Origin: Stemphylium vesicarium
Lineage: Eukaryota; Ascomycota; Dothideomycetes; Pleosporales; Pleosporaceae
Direction of reading: 5' to 3'
DNA: 64,000 bases
Assembly (NCBI GenBank): GCA_004380135.1
Contig: QXCR01000096.1
Coordinates: 62,001-126,000 of the forward strand
Positions 21,738-33,867 of this stretch are shown here, in pieces. The translations under genes were made by a program, and so were the position numbers. The notes beneath the pieces were generated by a model. That model was not told where the DNA came from, searched no databases, and worked only from the letters and a program-made list of their open reading frames with translations. Positions within the stretch are counted from its first letter, which is position 1. Each line of letters opens with the position of its first letter.

Positions 21738-23537
21738 CTAATAAATCTCAACCTTGCAGCCCTCCTTGATCGATACAACCAAGGTTGTGACTTGTTTTTC
21801 CACGCCGACCAATTCCACAACCTCCCCTTCAGGAAGTTTTATGGTTGGGAAGCTCTGCAGTAGCCTAACAACTGTGTAACCAGCTTCCGTTAACGCGAAG
21901 TCCACTGGTCGCGCGCATCCGACGTCAGTATTGCTTCAGGCCGCCTAGGTAGGATCGGAGGACCACTTACTTCCGAGACAGATTCTTGGGCCGCCATGAA
22001 AAGGCAGATATCCCCATTTGGCGTTGATTGGATCATGGTGCAAAGGCATATCCTCGTCCCACCTTTCAGGTCGGAACAGCTCAGCATCCATTCCGTATAG
22101 GTCTGGTCGTCGATGCATGGAATACACACTGAAAGCGACAGCACTTCCTTTTGGTACGAGGACTGGAGACTTCCGATCCGGACCACCGCCAGTAGGCAGC
22201 ACCGTAGTCTGCATCGTTGTTCGAGTATTGACAGGCACAGATGGGTAGAGTCGCAAGGCTGTATCGTTTGTCAGAAAATCGCCACATTGGTAATCAGTCC
22301 AAGAATACATACTTTCTTTGAGTACCTTCTGCAAATAAGTCATTTTCCTCAGATTATCCCGGCTCAAACTCAAGCCGGCGCCGCAAGTTGATGCGACCTC
22401 CTGTCGCAATTTTTCCATTACTTTCGGGTGTCGTACGAGGAGAAAACTAACAAGGTCAACAAAAAGCCATCAACAATAGATACAACTACTCACAAGGTCC
22501 AGGAGAGGAGGCATGCTGTTGTGTCCCTACCTGCAGCTAAGAGATTAATGATTTGACCTCTTAGTGCAGTCCGATCTGATGTGTTCCGGGCTACTGTGTC
22601 TAAGAAGACATATCTTCCTGCGTCGTCGTTTTCAGACCGTTCTGATGAGAGGTTACGATCGATGATCTGATCTGCAAAGTCATGCACGTCTCGACAAGCC
22701 TGGCGAAACTCTCTGCCGTTTATTAGCCAATAGAGGTCCAGAAGCCTGAACCGTTTAGTGACCCATTGTTGGGCTGTGTTGAAGGCGTTTGCAAAGGTAC
22801 GTTCGCCAACGTCCTCCGGGGTAATGAGACTCCGCATTGACTCGCCGAATAGGAACGCAGTTGTTGTATCTAGAGTTAGGCGAAAGAATAAGGGCTGCAG
22901 ATCGACCGGACCGCCTTTTTCTCGAATAAGCTGGATGAGATCGTCTACAGCGGCTCGAAAAACCTCCAGGTTCTCGTATTGCTTATGCTGCAATTGCGGA
23001 CGTAGCATGTCTCTCGAATGCTTCCAGTCTGGACCTTCTTGGGTGAAGATGCCGTCACCGAACATTGGGAAAGTAATGTTTCTACGAGGTCCCATGCCGA
23101 AGTCTGTTCGGGACTCAATTTTCGAGGATAAAGTGGTGGGTGTCGAGAATTACCTTTGAAGTGGCTTGAAAAGATAGCTTCTAGATTGGCCGGCTCTGTC
23201 GTGCCGTACGCCTTGGTCCCTAAGAACTTCTGTTCCAGAGTACTTCCGGTCTGACGAAAATGGAACAGAAAGAGTTCCATTAAACGCGACTCTGCATCAG
23301 CCCGGAAGATCTGTTCTAAACGATCAACACCGAAGGGTCGTTGATTCTGCAGTCTTGGGGCGGGAAGACACCCATGATGATCGCTGATAGCTTGATCAGC
23401 CTGGAGAGTTTTAGTATCAATCGTAAGATGCCATTGCAAGTTCAACTAACTAGACGTTGCTGACGACGAAACAGATACTGGTTTGAGGCCCCGACGATCA
23501 AAGCGACCGCGATCAAAGAAACAAGTATTAGCGACAT
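21738..23537 (-). CDS. cytochrome P450, CYP52-like
   Basis: Six exons (23537-23451, 23400-23154, 23103-22494, 22446-22313, 22258-21971, 21904-21738) join in phase to 510 aa, the usual P450 length. A membrane anchor starts the protein (MSLILVSLIAVALIVGA). Next come the GMGPRRNITFPMFGDGIF substrate region, I-helix LLAAGRDTTA, K-helix ETLRLYPSVPVNTR (ExxR), PERW motif FRPERWDED, and heme-binding FHGGPRICLG with the axial cysteine. The final exon gives DFALTEAGYTVVRLLQSF. The pattern fits CYP52-type fatty-acid or alkane omega-hydroxylases and relatives of the ER. The gene is intact and sits between the solo hydrolase and the NLR, sharing a divergent promoter region with the latter. Confidence 0.92.
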
Positions 23538-24209
23538 GGTTTCGAGATGACTTAGAAGAGGATAAGAAAGTAGCGAAACATGGCCAGGAACACAGCTAGG
23601 AGGTAGATACGTATATTCAATGACAACGCAGGAGCGGCATGCCGCATCGCTGCAGGGGCAGCGTCCGTCACAGGCCGGGTTTCGGTGGCTTTCTTCCATT
23701 CCCGGTCTTAATCCGAGTAGCCGTGTGGGGGCGGAGTCTTCCAAACCCAATCAGTGCGGTTGCAGATGGGTTCGGGACAGCCGACATCCCCCCGGCTCGC
23801 TAAAGCCGCAGACGCCTGTTCAAACCGTCGATCCAGGCCTCACACAACTTGTGTTCAACATGGGCGTTATCTCACTGGCCCCCGAGCAATACGAAGACAA
23901 GAAGTGGCAAGGTTCGATTTGCCCAAATAGGATGGAGCGTAAGACGACGGAAGATGCTGGGCGATAACGCTGTTTCACTAACGGGGGTTCGCGCAATTAA
24001 TGAACAAGGATCGCGACCTGGCGCTTCCGTGGCCAATCAACGGATGCATCATTTGGTCGTCTGCAACCGACAGTAACGGCGGTCCTGCAAGCCTACATTA
24101 TCTTGTGGGAGTTGAACAAGTTTGAGGCTACGCTGTCCTCAGTGCCGCATTGTAGATAGCGGTTCTCCACAGCTTACTCAACTTACCTTAGCCATATGCC
24201 TTTGGCATT
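23538..24209. promoter_or_regulatory. divergent promoter region, P450 / NLR
   Basis: About 670 bases between two divergent start codons. A CCAAT box (GGCCAATCAA) lies at 24031-24040. No gene seen. Confidence 0.4.
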
Positions 24210-27200
24210 ATGGCAATAATAGAAATCGCTGAGTCGGCTTTGTCGTCGCCGCAGAATACGAAAGCCACTGTTGAGTACGCTTGATCTCAACTGATCAACG
24301 TTCCATTGCCCCTAAGACTGACAACATCAGCATCGTCGCTGTCCATGGCCTTAATGAAGACGGATATCAGACCTGGACAGATACAATTTCCAGAATATTA
24401 TGGCTGCGAGACCTACTGCCACAACAACTGCATCATTTCCGGGCGCTGATTTACAACTACAAAGCCGAAACCTTCACGTCTCCAGGCATTGGCTCCATCA
24501 ACTCGACACTTGCTTACGCCAACAACCTAGTGGCAGAATTATGTGCAGATCGTCAGCTCTGCAATGCTTTCGATCGCCCCATCATCTTCCTCTGTCATGG
24601 GTTCGGAGGACTACTTGTAAAACGAGCCTTATCATACTCTAGTTCACGGGAGGGGAAGGCTGTCGAACATTTACGATCAATCTACACTTGCACATTTGGC
24701 ATCTTATTTCTAGGTACTCCGCACAACGGCATCAACAAGAACAGTTTGCTGTCGCAAAGCTCCCGAGCCCAAGAACCGAGCCATTTCACTCTTAGCTTAT
24801 TGAAGGGGTCTGAGATGTTGAATGAGATCAACGATCAGTTTGCGCCATTGATGAAGCACTTTGCAATTTACAACTTCTGGGAAGAGCTGGAAACCAAGAA
24901 TGGGGACATCACGTCTTTCATTGTTGATTACGATTCAGCTGCACCACCGGCATGGGACAACGTCGAAAGATGTGGCATCACGGCAACACATTCGGAAATG
25001 ACGAAATTCGCCAGCTATACCGACCGTAGATTCCAACCGGTCCTGGAAGCCCTTTCGCGTTACATTCGGCAAGCACCTACATTGATCGCTTCGAGGTGGA
25101 AAACGAATACAGAAATCTTGCATCAAAAACGCCAGCATGAGGTCGATGAGCTATTACGTCCCCGGCGCCAACCGTTTCAAGTCGATACTTCTCCTCCAGA
25201 TCACAACGAATGGTGTCTTATCCCTCGAAAGTCCAGTTCATACTTCACTGGTAGACAGAAGCACGCCACCAATGTGAAAAAGGTGTTTGGGACCGTCGAG
25301 AAGCGTGAAGACTACGGTGTACCACAAGTGCTTGTGATATATGGTTTGGGAGGGTCAGGTAAGACACAATTTTGCCTCAAGTATGCGGAAGACAATAAGC
25401 AAAGGTATGACCATCCGTAGCTCGGCTCGCAGTCAAGAGACGTACTAAATCTTGGCCGCTAGATACTGGGCCGTCTTCTGGGTTGATGCGAGCAGCCAGG
25501 AAAACGTTGAGTCGGGATTTGCTTTGATTGGCGCTCAAGTCGGACGAGGATCAACAATGGCATCAGCTTTACATTGGTTATCGCATTGCAAGCAACCATG
25601 GCTCCTCATATTGGACAACGCAGACGACATAGATATGGATCTATCATCGTGCTATCCGAGCGAAGGCAATGGCCACATCATTGTTACGACTCGCAATCCA
25701 AACGCCATTGAGTATGCAACCGTTGGTCACCTCCGATTCCGTGGAATGGAACCCGAAGAGGCCATAAGCCTTCTCCTCAAGGCAGCATATCCGGACCCTC
25801 ATCATCGGTCACAGCCCGCCGGCTCAAAGAAATGGCAACTTGCTCAAGGCATCGCGATAGAGCTAGGCTACCTACCCCTCGCGATTGCGCATGCTGGGGC
25901 GACGATTCGCCGCAACATTTACACGCTCGAGAGGTATCTAAAGTACTATCTGTCGCAACGCAAGTCGACATTGAGCTACTCAAGATTGAAGAGTATAGAT
26001 GAGATCAACATTATTGCGACATGGGAGATTCCATTCAGGAAGATTGCGGCCCGGGAGTCAGTCGAACACAAGGATGCAGTGGATCTAATGCACACCTTCG
26101 CCTTCATGCATCACGAGACCATACCAGAGCGCATATTCCAGAGGTCATGGGAGAGTCTGCGATCTGCGACGAGTGCAGTCGTTGAGCCTCCAGACATCCT
26201 CCAATCAGTCTGGACTGAAGGGGTTCAAGCAAGATTTCGCAGAGCCATTGGCGTCTTATGCGACCATTCTATCGTTGAGTATGAGTCAAGCAAAGGGCTA
26301 TGCACCATGCATCCTGTGGTACACAACTGGGCCAGGGACCGGCTCAGCCATGTAGACCAAATGCGGTGGTTAAAGTGCACAATGGCGATACTGGCCCAAT
26401 GCATCTCACCAAGTCTGGAAGCTTCTGGGCGGCAATTTCGAGCACTACTTCTGCCTCACATTCACTCATGTCTGCAGTTACACAACTCGGAGCAGCTGCG
26501 AAAGACCGAGACTCTTGAAAGTGCTTCCGAAATGGAGAGATTCGCTTGGGTCTACGCAGAGCAGGGCCAATGGAAAGCCGCACGTCAGTTACAAGAGAGC
26601 GTCATCCGAACCCGGAGGAGGATTTTGGGAAAGAGACATACCGATACGATCCGCGCCCAGCGTAGCTATGCACAAACGCTTTGGAACCTTTTCGAGATCA
26701 AGACCGCCATCGATGTTCAGCGACAAATTTTGGATGCATTGCGGTGGCATCGCCAATCGGTACATGAATGGATGGTCTGGCCGATATGGAAACCGGTACA
26801 CGTCCCATACTGTCTTGCTTTGAACGATATCACGCTCACTCTGTGGCTTGCCGGTGAAAGGCGGATATCCAAGATGACTGGTGAACGAGCGGTAGATGGA
26901 CTGAAAATGCGGCTGGGACCAGAAGATCCGCAGACGCTCAGTGCCATGTTTAATCTAGCTCGTACCTATTTCCATCTAGGTGAAGTGCACAAGAGTCGTG
27001 AATTATTGGTATGGGTGCTCCGGCTTCAGAAGCGCTTCTTTGGTATGAGGCACCCCGAAACTTTGATGACACGGAACGAGTTGGGTATGCTCTTGTGTGC
27101 GAGCAAAAGACATGTCTTCGCCGCCCAGCGGCTGGTGGAGAATGTGCTCAAGGCAAGGCGGGAGATACTGGGAGAGGAACACGCGTACACGCTATGGTCA

Positions 27201-27836
27201 GTCAATGACCTCTCGAAAATCCACACTGCGCTAGGACGTCCCGAGCAAGCCGTAGCCATCCTCGAGGGTATCCTTCCAGTCGTCAAGAGAACTCTGGGCG
27301 ACGATCACGTTGGGGCTGCAATGACACAATCGAACCTAGCAAAAGCCTACTTCGCCTCAGGAAGATGGAAGGAAGCCGAAGACTTGGTCCAGCGACTACT
27401 CGCGAGAATTCCGCCTGATCATCCCGATTGGATCCACAACATGTACGGCTACGCCCATGTAAAGTTCAAACTCGGCAAAATGAAGGAAGCGGAGAGGTAC
27501 TGTGCTGAGATCATGGACAGAGCGACGCGGAGAAAGGGCCTCCTACCTCTTTGCGACGACCTGGGGATTCTATCCACGGCAGAGTTGCTACTAGCGATAT
27601 ATCACTCCCAAGGACGCGAGACCGAGCTCAGGGCTCTGAAGAGCAGATTTCCTACTATCGAATTGGGCGAAGACGATGATGATCGGTTCGATCCGTATGC
27701 TGTCCGTAGGGCGTCCGGTCAGTCACCACATCTGCATCAAAGTGTGGCTGCAACCGTGCAGCAACAGCCCAAACCATCATCTCGGCTGGATATACAAGGA
27801 CCCTTTCCTAAGCTAGTAGTCCGTCATACATTTTGA
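24210..27836 (+). CDS. NLR/STAND protein: alpha/beta-hydrolase, NB-ARC, TPR
   Basis: Three exons (24210-24274, 24331-25404, 25463-27836) join in phase to 1170 aa. Residues ~18-280 are a SesB-like alpha/beta-hydrolase domain (IVAVHGLNEDGYQTWT; ILFLGTPHNG; SAAPPAWDNVERCG). Its nucleophile elbow reads LCHGFGGLLVKR: the serine is Gly112, so the domain is probably inactive. Next is an NB-ARC switch: P-loop VIYGLGGSGKTQF, Walker B PWLLILDNADD, sensor IIVTTRN, and GYLPLAIAHAGA in the GxP position. A winged-helix region follows (CTMHPVVHNWARD). The last ~350 residues are TPR repeats of the kinesin-light-chain type (DPQTLSAMFNLARTYFHLGE and similar). The domain order is that of fungal NLR-like receptors for non-self recognition and programmed cell death. 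The tail is complete and no frame damage is seen. Confidence 0.92.
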
Positions 27837-28273
27837 CGCTGTGGTATATACAGAATTACGATGCTATTCATCGATCGCCTGGAGCTCTTATTCGAGTTAA
27901 TGGCCGCCGATATAAGCCCACAGAGAGTTTGAGGTGTGATCGCAGATGTATAAATCAGTTTCTTGAGTCGTGAAATTGGACCATCTACTCCTCGATCCGC
28001 ACAAGTAGTTATCTGGCTCAAGCCTTTTTTTTGCTAGTCTTGCTCGAAGCATGTTTCTATAGGAAGCTTCCGTCACTGCTAAGAACAGACTGAGCCATGT
28101 TGGAAACATGCCCAGTGGCCAGACTAAAATATTGACGCACAAAATGGGGTATCGTCGTTGAAGAACCGCCCAAAACGCCTAACGAAACCATCAATCCAAC
28201 AGCCGCATTGTTGAAGCGCCGTCTCGTACACATCCAAAAAAAACAACCCTTCCTCCTTCCCCATCCCCACATC
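27837..28273. other. convergent 3' flanks of NLR and CAF16-like genes
   Basis: About 440 bases between two convergent genes. Nothing beyond 3' UTR-type sequence seen. Confidence 0.4.
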
Positions 28274-29190
28274 CTACTTCTCCACCCTCTTCTCCGCCCC
28301 ATACCCCCCCTTGCCCTCCAAATTCTGATAACTCGCGCCCTCACCCCTGCCATTCCGCGGGCCCCTCTCATCAAGATCCTCCTGCAACCATTTAAGCACC
28401 AGCTCACCCAGCTGACTATTGCCCGTATACTGTCTCTCGCCGGCCTCAACCTTGACATCCATATCCTCAGTGCTACCCCACTTCTTAACCTTACCCAAGC
28501 TCATATGGACCAAATGCGTCGGCCACGTGGCGAGGTTATCCAGAATATGTGTCGCGTAGACGATGGTGCATGGCCGCTCTTGCGTTTCCTTTTTGAGGAA
28601 GTTGAGGAAATTGCTGCGGGAGAGGAGATCGAGGTCGACTGTGATTTCGTCAAGGAGGAGGATCGTCCAGGGGCGCAGCAGGCCCATTGCGAGCTGCACG
28701 CGGCGTCGCTCGCCGTCCGAGACGGCGTGCATGCGCCAGCTGAGATCGATGTCGAGGATGCGGACCAGCTCGTCGCGCCGCTCCGTGTAGTAGTCGCCGC
28801 CGATCGAGGACAGTAGCGTGGGGACATCGATGTCGGTGCGCACGATAGGGTTCAGCACCCATTCGAGACCGAGGTATGTCACGCCTTCTAGCCCCATCTT
28901 GAACGGGTCGATGCCCGCGATGTGTACGGTGCCCGAGGGTGCCATGCGCTTGCCTGAGAGCAGCCGGAGTAGGGTCGTTTTACCCGCGCCGTTGGCTGGA
29001 CTTATTAGCACGAATGTTCACATGTTAAGGGATGGTGGCATGTACCTCCTATCAACAGCGTTCTGCTGCCCGGCGGCAAATCCAGGAAAACATCTTTCAG
29101 CCCGCTAGAGCCGTCTGGGAAGGCATAGCTGAGGTTTTTGACGTCAATTGACGGCGCGACGTCCTTTGTGATATCGGCGGCTCCAGACAT
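28274..29190 (-). CDS. CAF16: CAF16-like ABC ATPase (CCR4-NOT associated)
   Basis: Two exons (29190-29046, 28995-28274), with a 50-nt intron splitting the Walker A motif, give 288 aa, the same size as yeast Caf16. It is a single soluble ABC ATPase domain with no membrane segments. Motifs: Walker A GANGAGKTTLLRLLSGKR (the GA codon is restored across the intron), signature SDGERRRVQLAMGL, Walker B TILLLDEITVDLD, and H-loop YATHILDNL. Opening residues IDVKNLSYAFPDGSSGL form the A-loop. In yeast Caf16 binds the CCR4-NOT complex and influences transcription; the fungal homologue's exact role is unproven. The last ~40 residues are Gly/Arg-rich and poorly conserved. Confidence 0.92.
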
Positions 29191-29706
29191 GATTGGCGTG
29201 GGATTTAGGTTATGAGGTTGGCTATTTGCGCCACTTTGTGGTGGGAGGGGAGCTACATTTTGTATGCTGGTTGCGGTGGAGTCATGCTTGGTGCATGTGG
29301 GCTAGACTTGAGATGTGTGATGCCATCATTCCGCCGGGGTCTGCGCGCTAGGCCCGGATAGGCAGGTATTGTCGTGGGCGTAAGACGGCACTTGGTTCTT
29401 TTCGGCAATTTGGTGTGGATGTAGTCTTTGTGTCTACTACTGCATCGGGGACTCGAATCGAAGGTTTTGTTCGTGTTGTTCATGGCTCTCTGCACTTCTT
29501 AACGCGTCGGGTCAAGCACGTGGGGCATAGCATCGTTACATGTAATGGGTTCAAGTCAAGTTCTGCATAGTACTAGCGAATAGAAAGATCAACGGTCCAG
29601 CATTTAAATATATACAATCGCACGTTCACACTCAAATATCTTCCACTGCAGATACATACAATCTCTCGAGGCTCACCACCTTCTACCAACGCCCTAGACG
29701 CATCGC
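29191..29706. other. intergenic between CAF16-like and GH131 genes
   Basis: About 515 bases holding the CAF16 promoter and the GH131 3' flank. No gene or strong motif seen. Confidence 0.4.
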
Positions 29707-30639
29707 CTAGAGAGAAACACATCCATCGACAGAGTCCTCAAGGAAGAGACCGCCGTAGATCTGGCCCTCGTTAAGGTTGCTCTCCTGGAATCCAGCGTTG
29801 GCCACATCAGAGGTACCGGTAGGCTTCTTCAGCATGCCGAGCTGGTACTGGCCGCCACCAGCGAGGTTGACAGACAGGGAACCAGTCATGGCCTTGAGGG
29901 GAGCGTTGCCTACACTGTAGAAGACGGTGACGTGGCTTTACAATTATTAGCATCAAATTCATTCATTTACAAGTAAGCATTCGTTAACTTACTTGTTGTT
30001 GTAGTCAAGCTTCATGGCAAAGTTCTGCCACTGGCTCATGTCCATCTTCACGTTAAAGAGCGAGGAACCGTTGCGGTCCAGGATCTTGAAGTGATCCTTG
30101 TCAGCATCGCTCTTGCCGATGAGCGATCCAGTCTGGAATTGGATCTGGTTGTTGCTGAAATCAGCAGCCTCGTGCCATACGTTGAGGTACTCGTGCGTCA
30201 GGTTCAGGGGCCGGGCCGGGTCCTGCTTGACGCTCCAGTGAAGTGTCTTGACGCCCTTGCCACCCTCGCCATCGGCCGCGTCCTTGAGGAACTGGAGCCC
30301 CGCGCGACGGAATCCTTGCTGCTTCTGGAAGATGGATTCGTCCGAGATGGTGACTTCGACTGCCTTGAACTTGTCGCCGTCGAAGCGGGATGAGTCGTTG
30401 GGGAACTTGAGAATTTGCGACCACGTCAAGTTGTTGCCCTTGACGAAGTCGGGGTTGAAGATGGTGTTGGTGGCGGCCGTGTCGAAAAAGGTAGGTGTCG
30501 TGTTGACGGGAACGCGGCCGTCGAAAACAATAGGGCACTTTGGCTCAGCTCGTACCATGTGAGCGTGAGGGCGAACGTGGGGCGCTGCGAGAACGGTAGA
30601 GGCCGCTAGGGCCGCGGAAAAGAGTGTCTGAGTGAACAT
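29707..30639 (-). CDS. secreted glycoside hydrolase family 131 (GH131) protein
   Basis: Two exons (30639-29993, 29935-29707) with a 57-nt intron give 291 aa. An ATG at 30639 is preferred over upstream 30717 because it begins a clean signal peptide (MFTQTLFSAALAASTVLAAP). The mature protein starts with CPIVFDGRVPVNTTPTFFD and continues with FNPDFVKGNNLTWSQILKFP and AVEVTISDESIFQKQQGFRR, the recognisable core of GH131. Known GH131 enzymes are beta-glucanases with exo-1,3/1,6 and endo-1,4 activity, secreted by plant-associated ascomycetes. The C-terminus reads GGLFLEDSVDGCVSL, also typical. Four or more N-glycosylation sites are present. No CBM1 is attached. Confidence 0.9.
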
Positions 30640-30731
30640 GGCGAATGTTTGAGAATTGAAAAAATTGTCGTCGAGACTGTGAATGTAGTTGGTATGTGGA
30701 GACTGGTTCTGTTGCACGAGGCCGAGCTTTC

Positions 30732-30740
30732 TCTTTATAC
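30732..30740 (-). promoter_or_regulatory. TATA box of the GH131 gene
   Basis: On the minus strand the sequence is TATAAAGAG, about 95 bases before the ATG at 30639; a good core-promoter match. Confidence 0.5.
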
Positions 30741-31995
30741 TACGTCTCAGAAACGTTCATGTTCGTCTATTTACCCTAGCCCTATAACTTCTGCCTTGTA
30801 TATTGCATGCGTGCCCGATCCGTCTACATCCGGCCTCTTTACATGGCCGAAATAGAGACATGATTGTACTTTCATTTGAAAAGTACAAACGAACGCCTGT
30901 GTTGGCCAATCACATTATGTGGAGCAGATGCATGCAGCGTTCCATAGTAGGTCCGGCGACGTAAGGCTAAGGCCGCATTAATATAGATGAGGATGAATCC
31001 TGTTATGAGGCGGCTTGTTCGGTGTCGTGGGGTAAAATGCACGGCTGTTTAGTGCACAACTGGGCGGTCCGGCATCCCGGTGTCGAGGAAGCCAGGAATT
31101 AAATCGCCGGCTGGGAAGCGCTAGATCTGCTAAGCAGTCAGATGGTGAGCAGCAAACTTTCGCGATGCTTGTCGTGACTTCAATCGGTCAATACCAAATC
31201 CTACAGTCCTTTCCCCCCTCATCCAGGGCGAGAAATGTCTTCATCGCGCCTGGCACAGATTCATGCACCGGACGAAATGCGAAAATCACAACGATTGAGA
31301 AAGACCGAAAAGCGCCGTCAAACACACCGTCGCCGCCAAGTTCAGCCAGCGCCGCGAACGCGACCGAACCCATATTGCGGTGGGCATGAGGTCCTGACAG
31401 CCGTGTCATCATCGCATTCTGGAAGCGTTTGCGATGCTGGGCATGATCTTAGAAGGATGCGCTGAGAGACGATATACGAAATACCGGCGGCAATCAGGGT
31501 CCTGGGCGAACGAATGTCTCTGGGAGCTGTCGGTAACTCCCGCTCTGTGCAAGTCCAAGCGCTCCGGTCCGAACGCGTCGCAGCTTTGTGTATCAACTAC
31601 ATCGCAGCGCCTAAAACGCGGTTGACAACTTTGGATCAAGACATTCACCAATAAAAGGTAAGAAACTGTGATGATTCTATTATTGCAGCAGTGCAGATAT
31701 TTCACATCGCTACTGAGATGCGCTCCAAATTCATGCTCAAGCTATGTTCAGTAGATCTTCACCCATGCAGTCCCGTGTCCAACTTCTTACCAACACTTCC
31801 AGTCACTGCGTATATGCCAATCCCGCGCGGAGTAGTTTTTTCCGCCAAAGCGCTGCTCCCGATGCTTCACATATCCAAATGATGTGCCAACCCAAAACGC
31901 CATGCATGAACGTGGTGACAAGCAACCGCAACGCCTCCCTATACATGGCTTGAACAACATGTCAGCCTCTTGTACACTGCTCTTGGGTGCAGAGC
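30741..31995. other. 1.25 kb without a recognised gene
   Basis: Only short, mutually overlapping ORFs with no family resemblance. Holds upstream sequence of GH131 and the 3' flank of the GT31-like gene. Confidence 0.4.
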
Positions 31996-33457
31996 CTACC
32001 CCGCCTGCGGAGTTAGCCAGGTAGCTTCCATGCAACCATCGTAAAACTCTCTTTGTCCGTTTTGGTTCTCAACCCCAAAGCCCATGCCGCGCAGTTTTCC
32101 AGTATCCCATCCGCTGACAAACTCGCCCTGATCACCGTTGTCCCTATTGACGGCATTACCGAGTTTGATGTAGTTTGCATGTCGACAGACGGTCTGGGAA
32201 TACGACCATTGGAGGCAATTGTTGTCGTTGGCGCATTCCGAGCCACATTCACCGGCGTTGTGATGGGCAGGGCGGTCGTTGGGTTCCGGGTCTTGGGAGA
32301 GATTATCCCACCATTCGCGGCTCGGGCCTTGCGAGAGGAAGGAATGTGTGTACGAGAGGAACGAGGAGTAGGTAAAGGGTTTCTGTGTGTCATGTTAGTG
32401 AGGCTCGGGCGCGCACAAGGCTTGAACTTACGGTGTTGTATGGGCGTGTCCTCTCCCACTTCCAGAGGTCTTCCATTTGCTGTGGCTTGACCTGATGCAG
32501 CGAGAGCAGGGGAACGCACCACCTGTCCTTGGTAGTGACGACATCTTTGATTTCGTCGCTCGCAAAGGTGGGGTGCATGGGCTCTAGCTTGAGCCCCGTC
32601 GCATTCTGGATGGCGTAAGCAAGGACAGCATCGCCGCGCTGCTCTTCTTTGACCCAGTTCTCGTAGCGGACACTAAGGCGGTTTTCGCGTGGAATCTCGG
32701 TCGATCCGACAGTCTTGGGTGGGATGAGCTTCTTAACGAGACCCTGGGAGAGAACAATGCCTGCGCCGCCATAGGCAAAGTAGCGGCCTTCAGAGCCCTG
32801 GTGCGGTTCTCCCATGTAATGGGGGTCGGCGGGGTCGAGCTGGCTTAGGAGGCGGAAGAGCGTGTCCCAGAAGAAGTAGACGTCCGACTCGACGAAGACG
32901 AACCACTTGGCGTTGGGGTTGGAGATGTAGGCCTTATCTACCATGGGCAGGTACTTGAAGCGATCTAGCTTGAACGACCTCTGCTGTCCCTTGACCGTCT
33001 CGCCTCCCTCATGTGCCTTTTTCTGCTCGACGTAGGATTGAAAGTCGAGGTTGTCCTTTTGGTAGCTCTTGGGCAGCTCGGCCAGGATGTCGATGACCTG
33101 TCGGTCGCCCAATCGCTCGTCCCGGTCGCCGACTATCATCAGGTTGGTGATGCAGCTCGAGACGGTGCTGAGGTGCGCCTTGGTTTCGTGTCCGCCATCG
33201 GATGCGACCTTGAGCACCACCTGCACCTCATCGAGCAGCTTGGTGGGGAAATTCTGGCAGTAGTCGAGCTCGATGGAATTGGCCGCCTTGGTTTCCAGAG
33301 GCGGGAAAAACGACTTGGTCTTGGCCTTGTGTACTGGCGCCTGTGACCGCGATCCTGTGCGATGCGAGAGTGTGTATAGGAAGAAAAACAGCAGGAGGCC
33401 AGGGAAGACGAATCTCCATGGCCGTCGCATCAGACGGCCAGCCAATGTTCTTAGCAT
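31996..33457 (-). CDS. GT31-like glycosyltransferase, type II membrane protein
   Basis: Two exons (33457-32432, 32382-31996), joined across a 49-nt intron, give 470 aa. A single N-terminal anchor (RFVFPGLLLFFFLYTLS) after a basic start predicts a Golgi lumenal enzyme. The catalytic core resembles fungal family-31-type transferases. It shows KWFVFVESDVYFFWDTLFRLL, with ESD in the DxD metal-binding position, then YFAYGGAGIVLSQGLVKKLI and the acidic NWVKEEQRGDAVLAYAI. The second exon is cysteine-rich (GECGSECANDNNCLQWSYS), followed by SGWDTGKL. Substrate unknown. A minus-strand ORF reading through the intron in another frame (32013-32522) is a shadow. Confidence 0.87.
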
Positions 33458-33867
33458 AGTGTTGTCGCTATCGCCCCAAGGGACAGTCGTCGCCTAGAGA
33501 AAAGAGGTCGCAGTCTACGGGGAAGGGGACGGGATTATGACGTGGAGGACGTGTTGGATGGACGGGCGACGTCGCGGTGGCACATTGGACGGCGGCCCTG
33601 GCGTCTTTGTGGGTGTGGGTGGTGATGTAGGCCTGAGTGATGGCGCATTGGCCTAAACGTCGTCGCTGGTGGCCCTGCGCGAGTCCAGCCCGGCTCCCTG
33701 AATCTCGCACCCCAACACGCGAATGCGCTAGTGGTGGATGCGGGAAGACGGCCGGACCTAGCTCCTTCCCCATGCAGCCCACGCCAGACCTCACCAAAGC
33801 CATCACCCTCGCACTCTTGGGCTGACACTTTTTCCGCACAAGTGCTTACTATAATACACTTCATTTT
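33458..33867. other. intergenic between GT31-like and acidic-repeat genes
   Basis: About 410 bases; GT31-like promoter and 3' flank of the next gene. No gene seen. Confidence 0.4.

Noticed and set aside
28208..28816. 202-codon plus-strand ORF
   Set aside because: Mirror of the CAF16-like ABC ATPase, which has all nucleotide-binding motifs on the minus strand.
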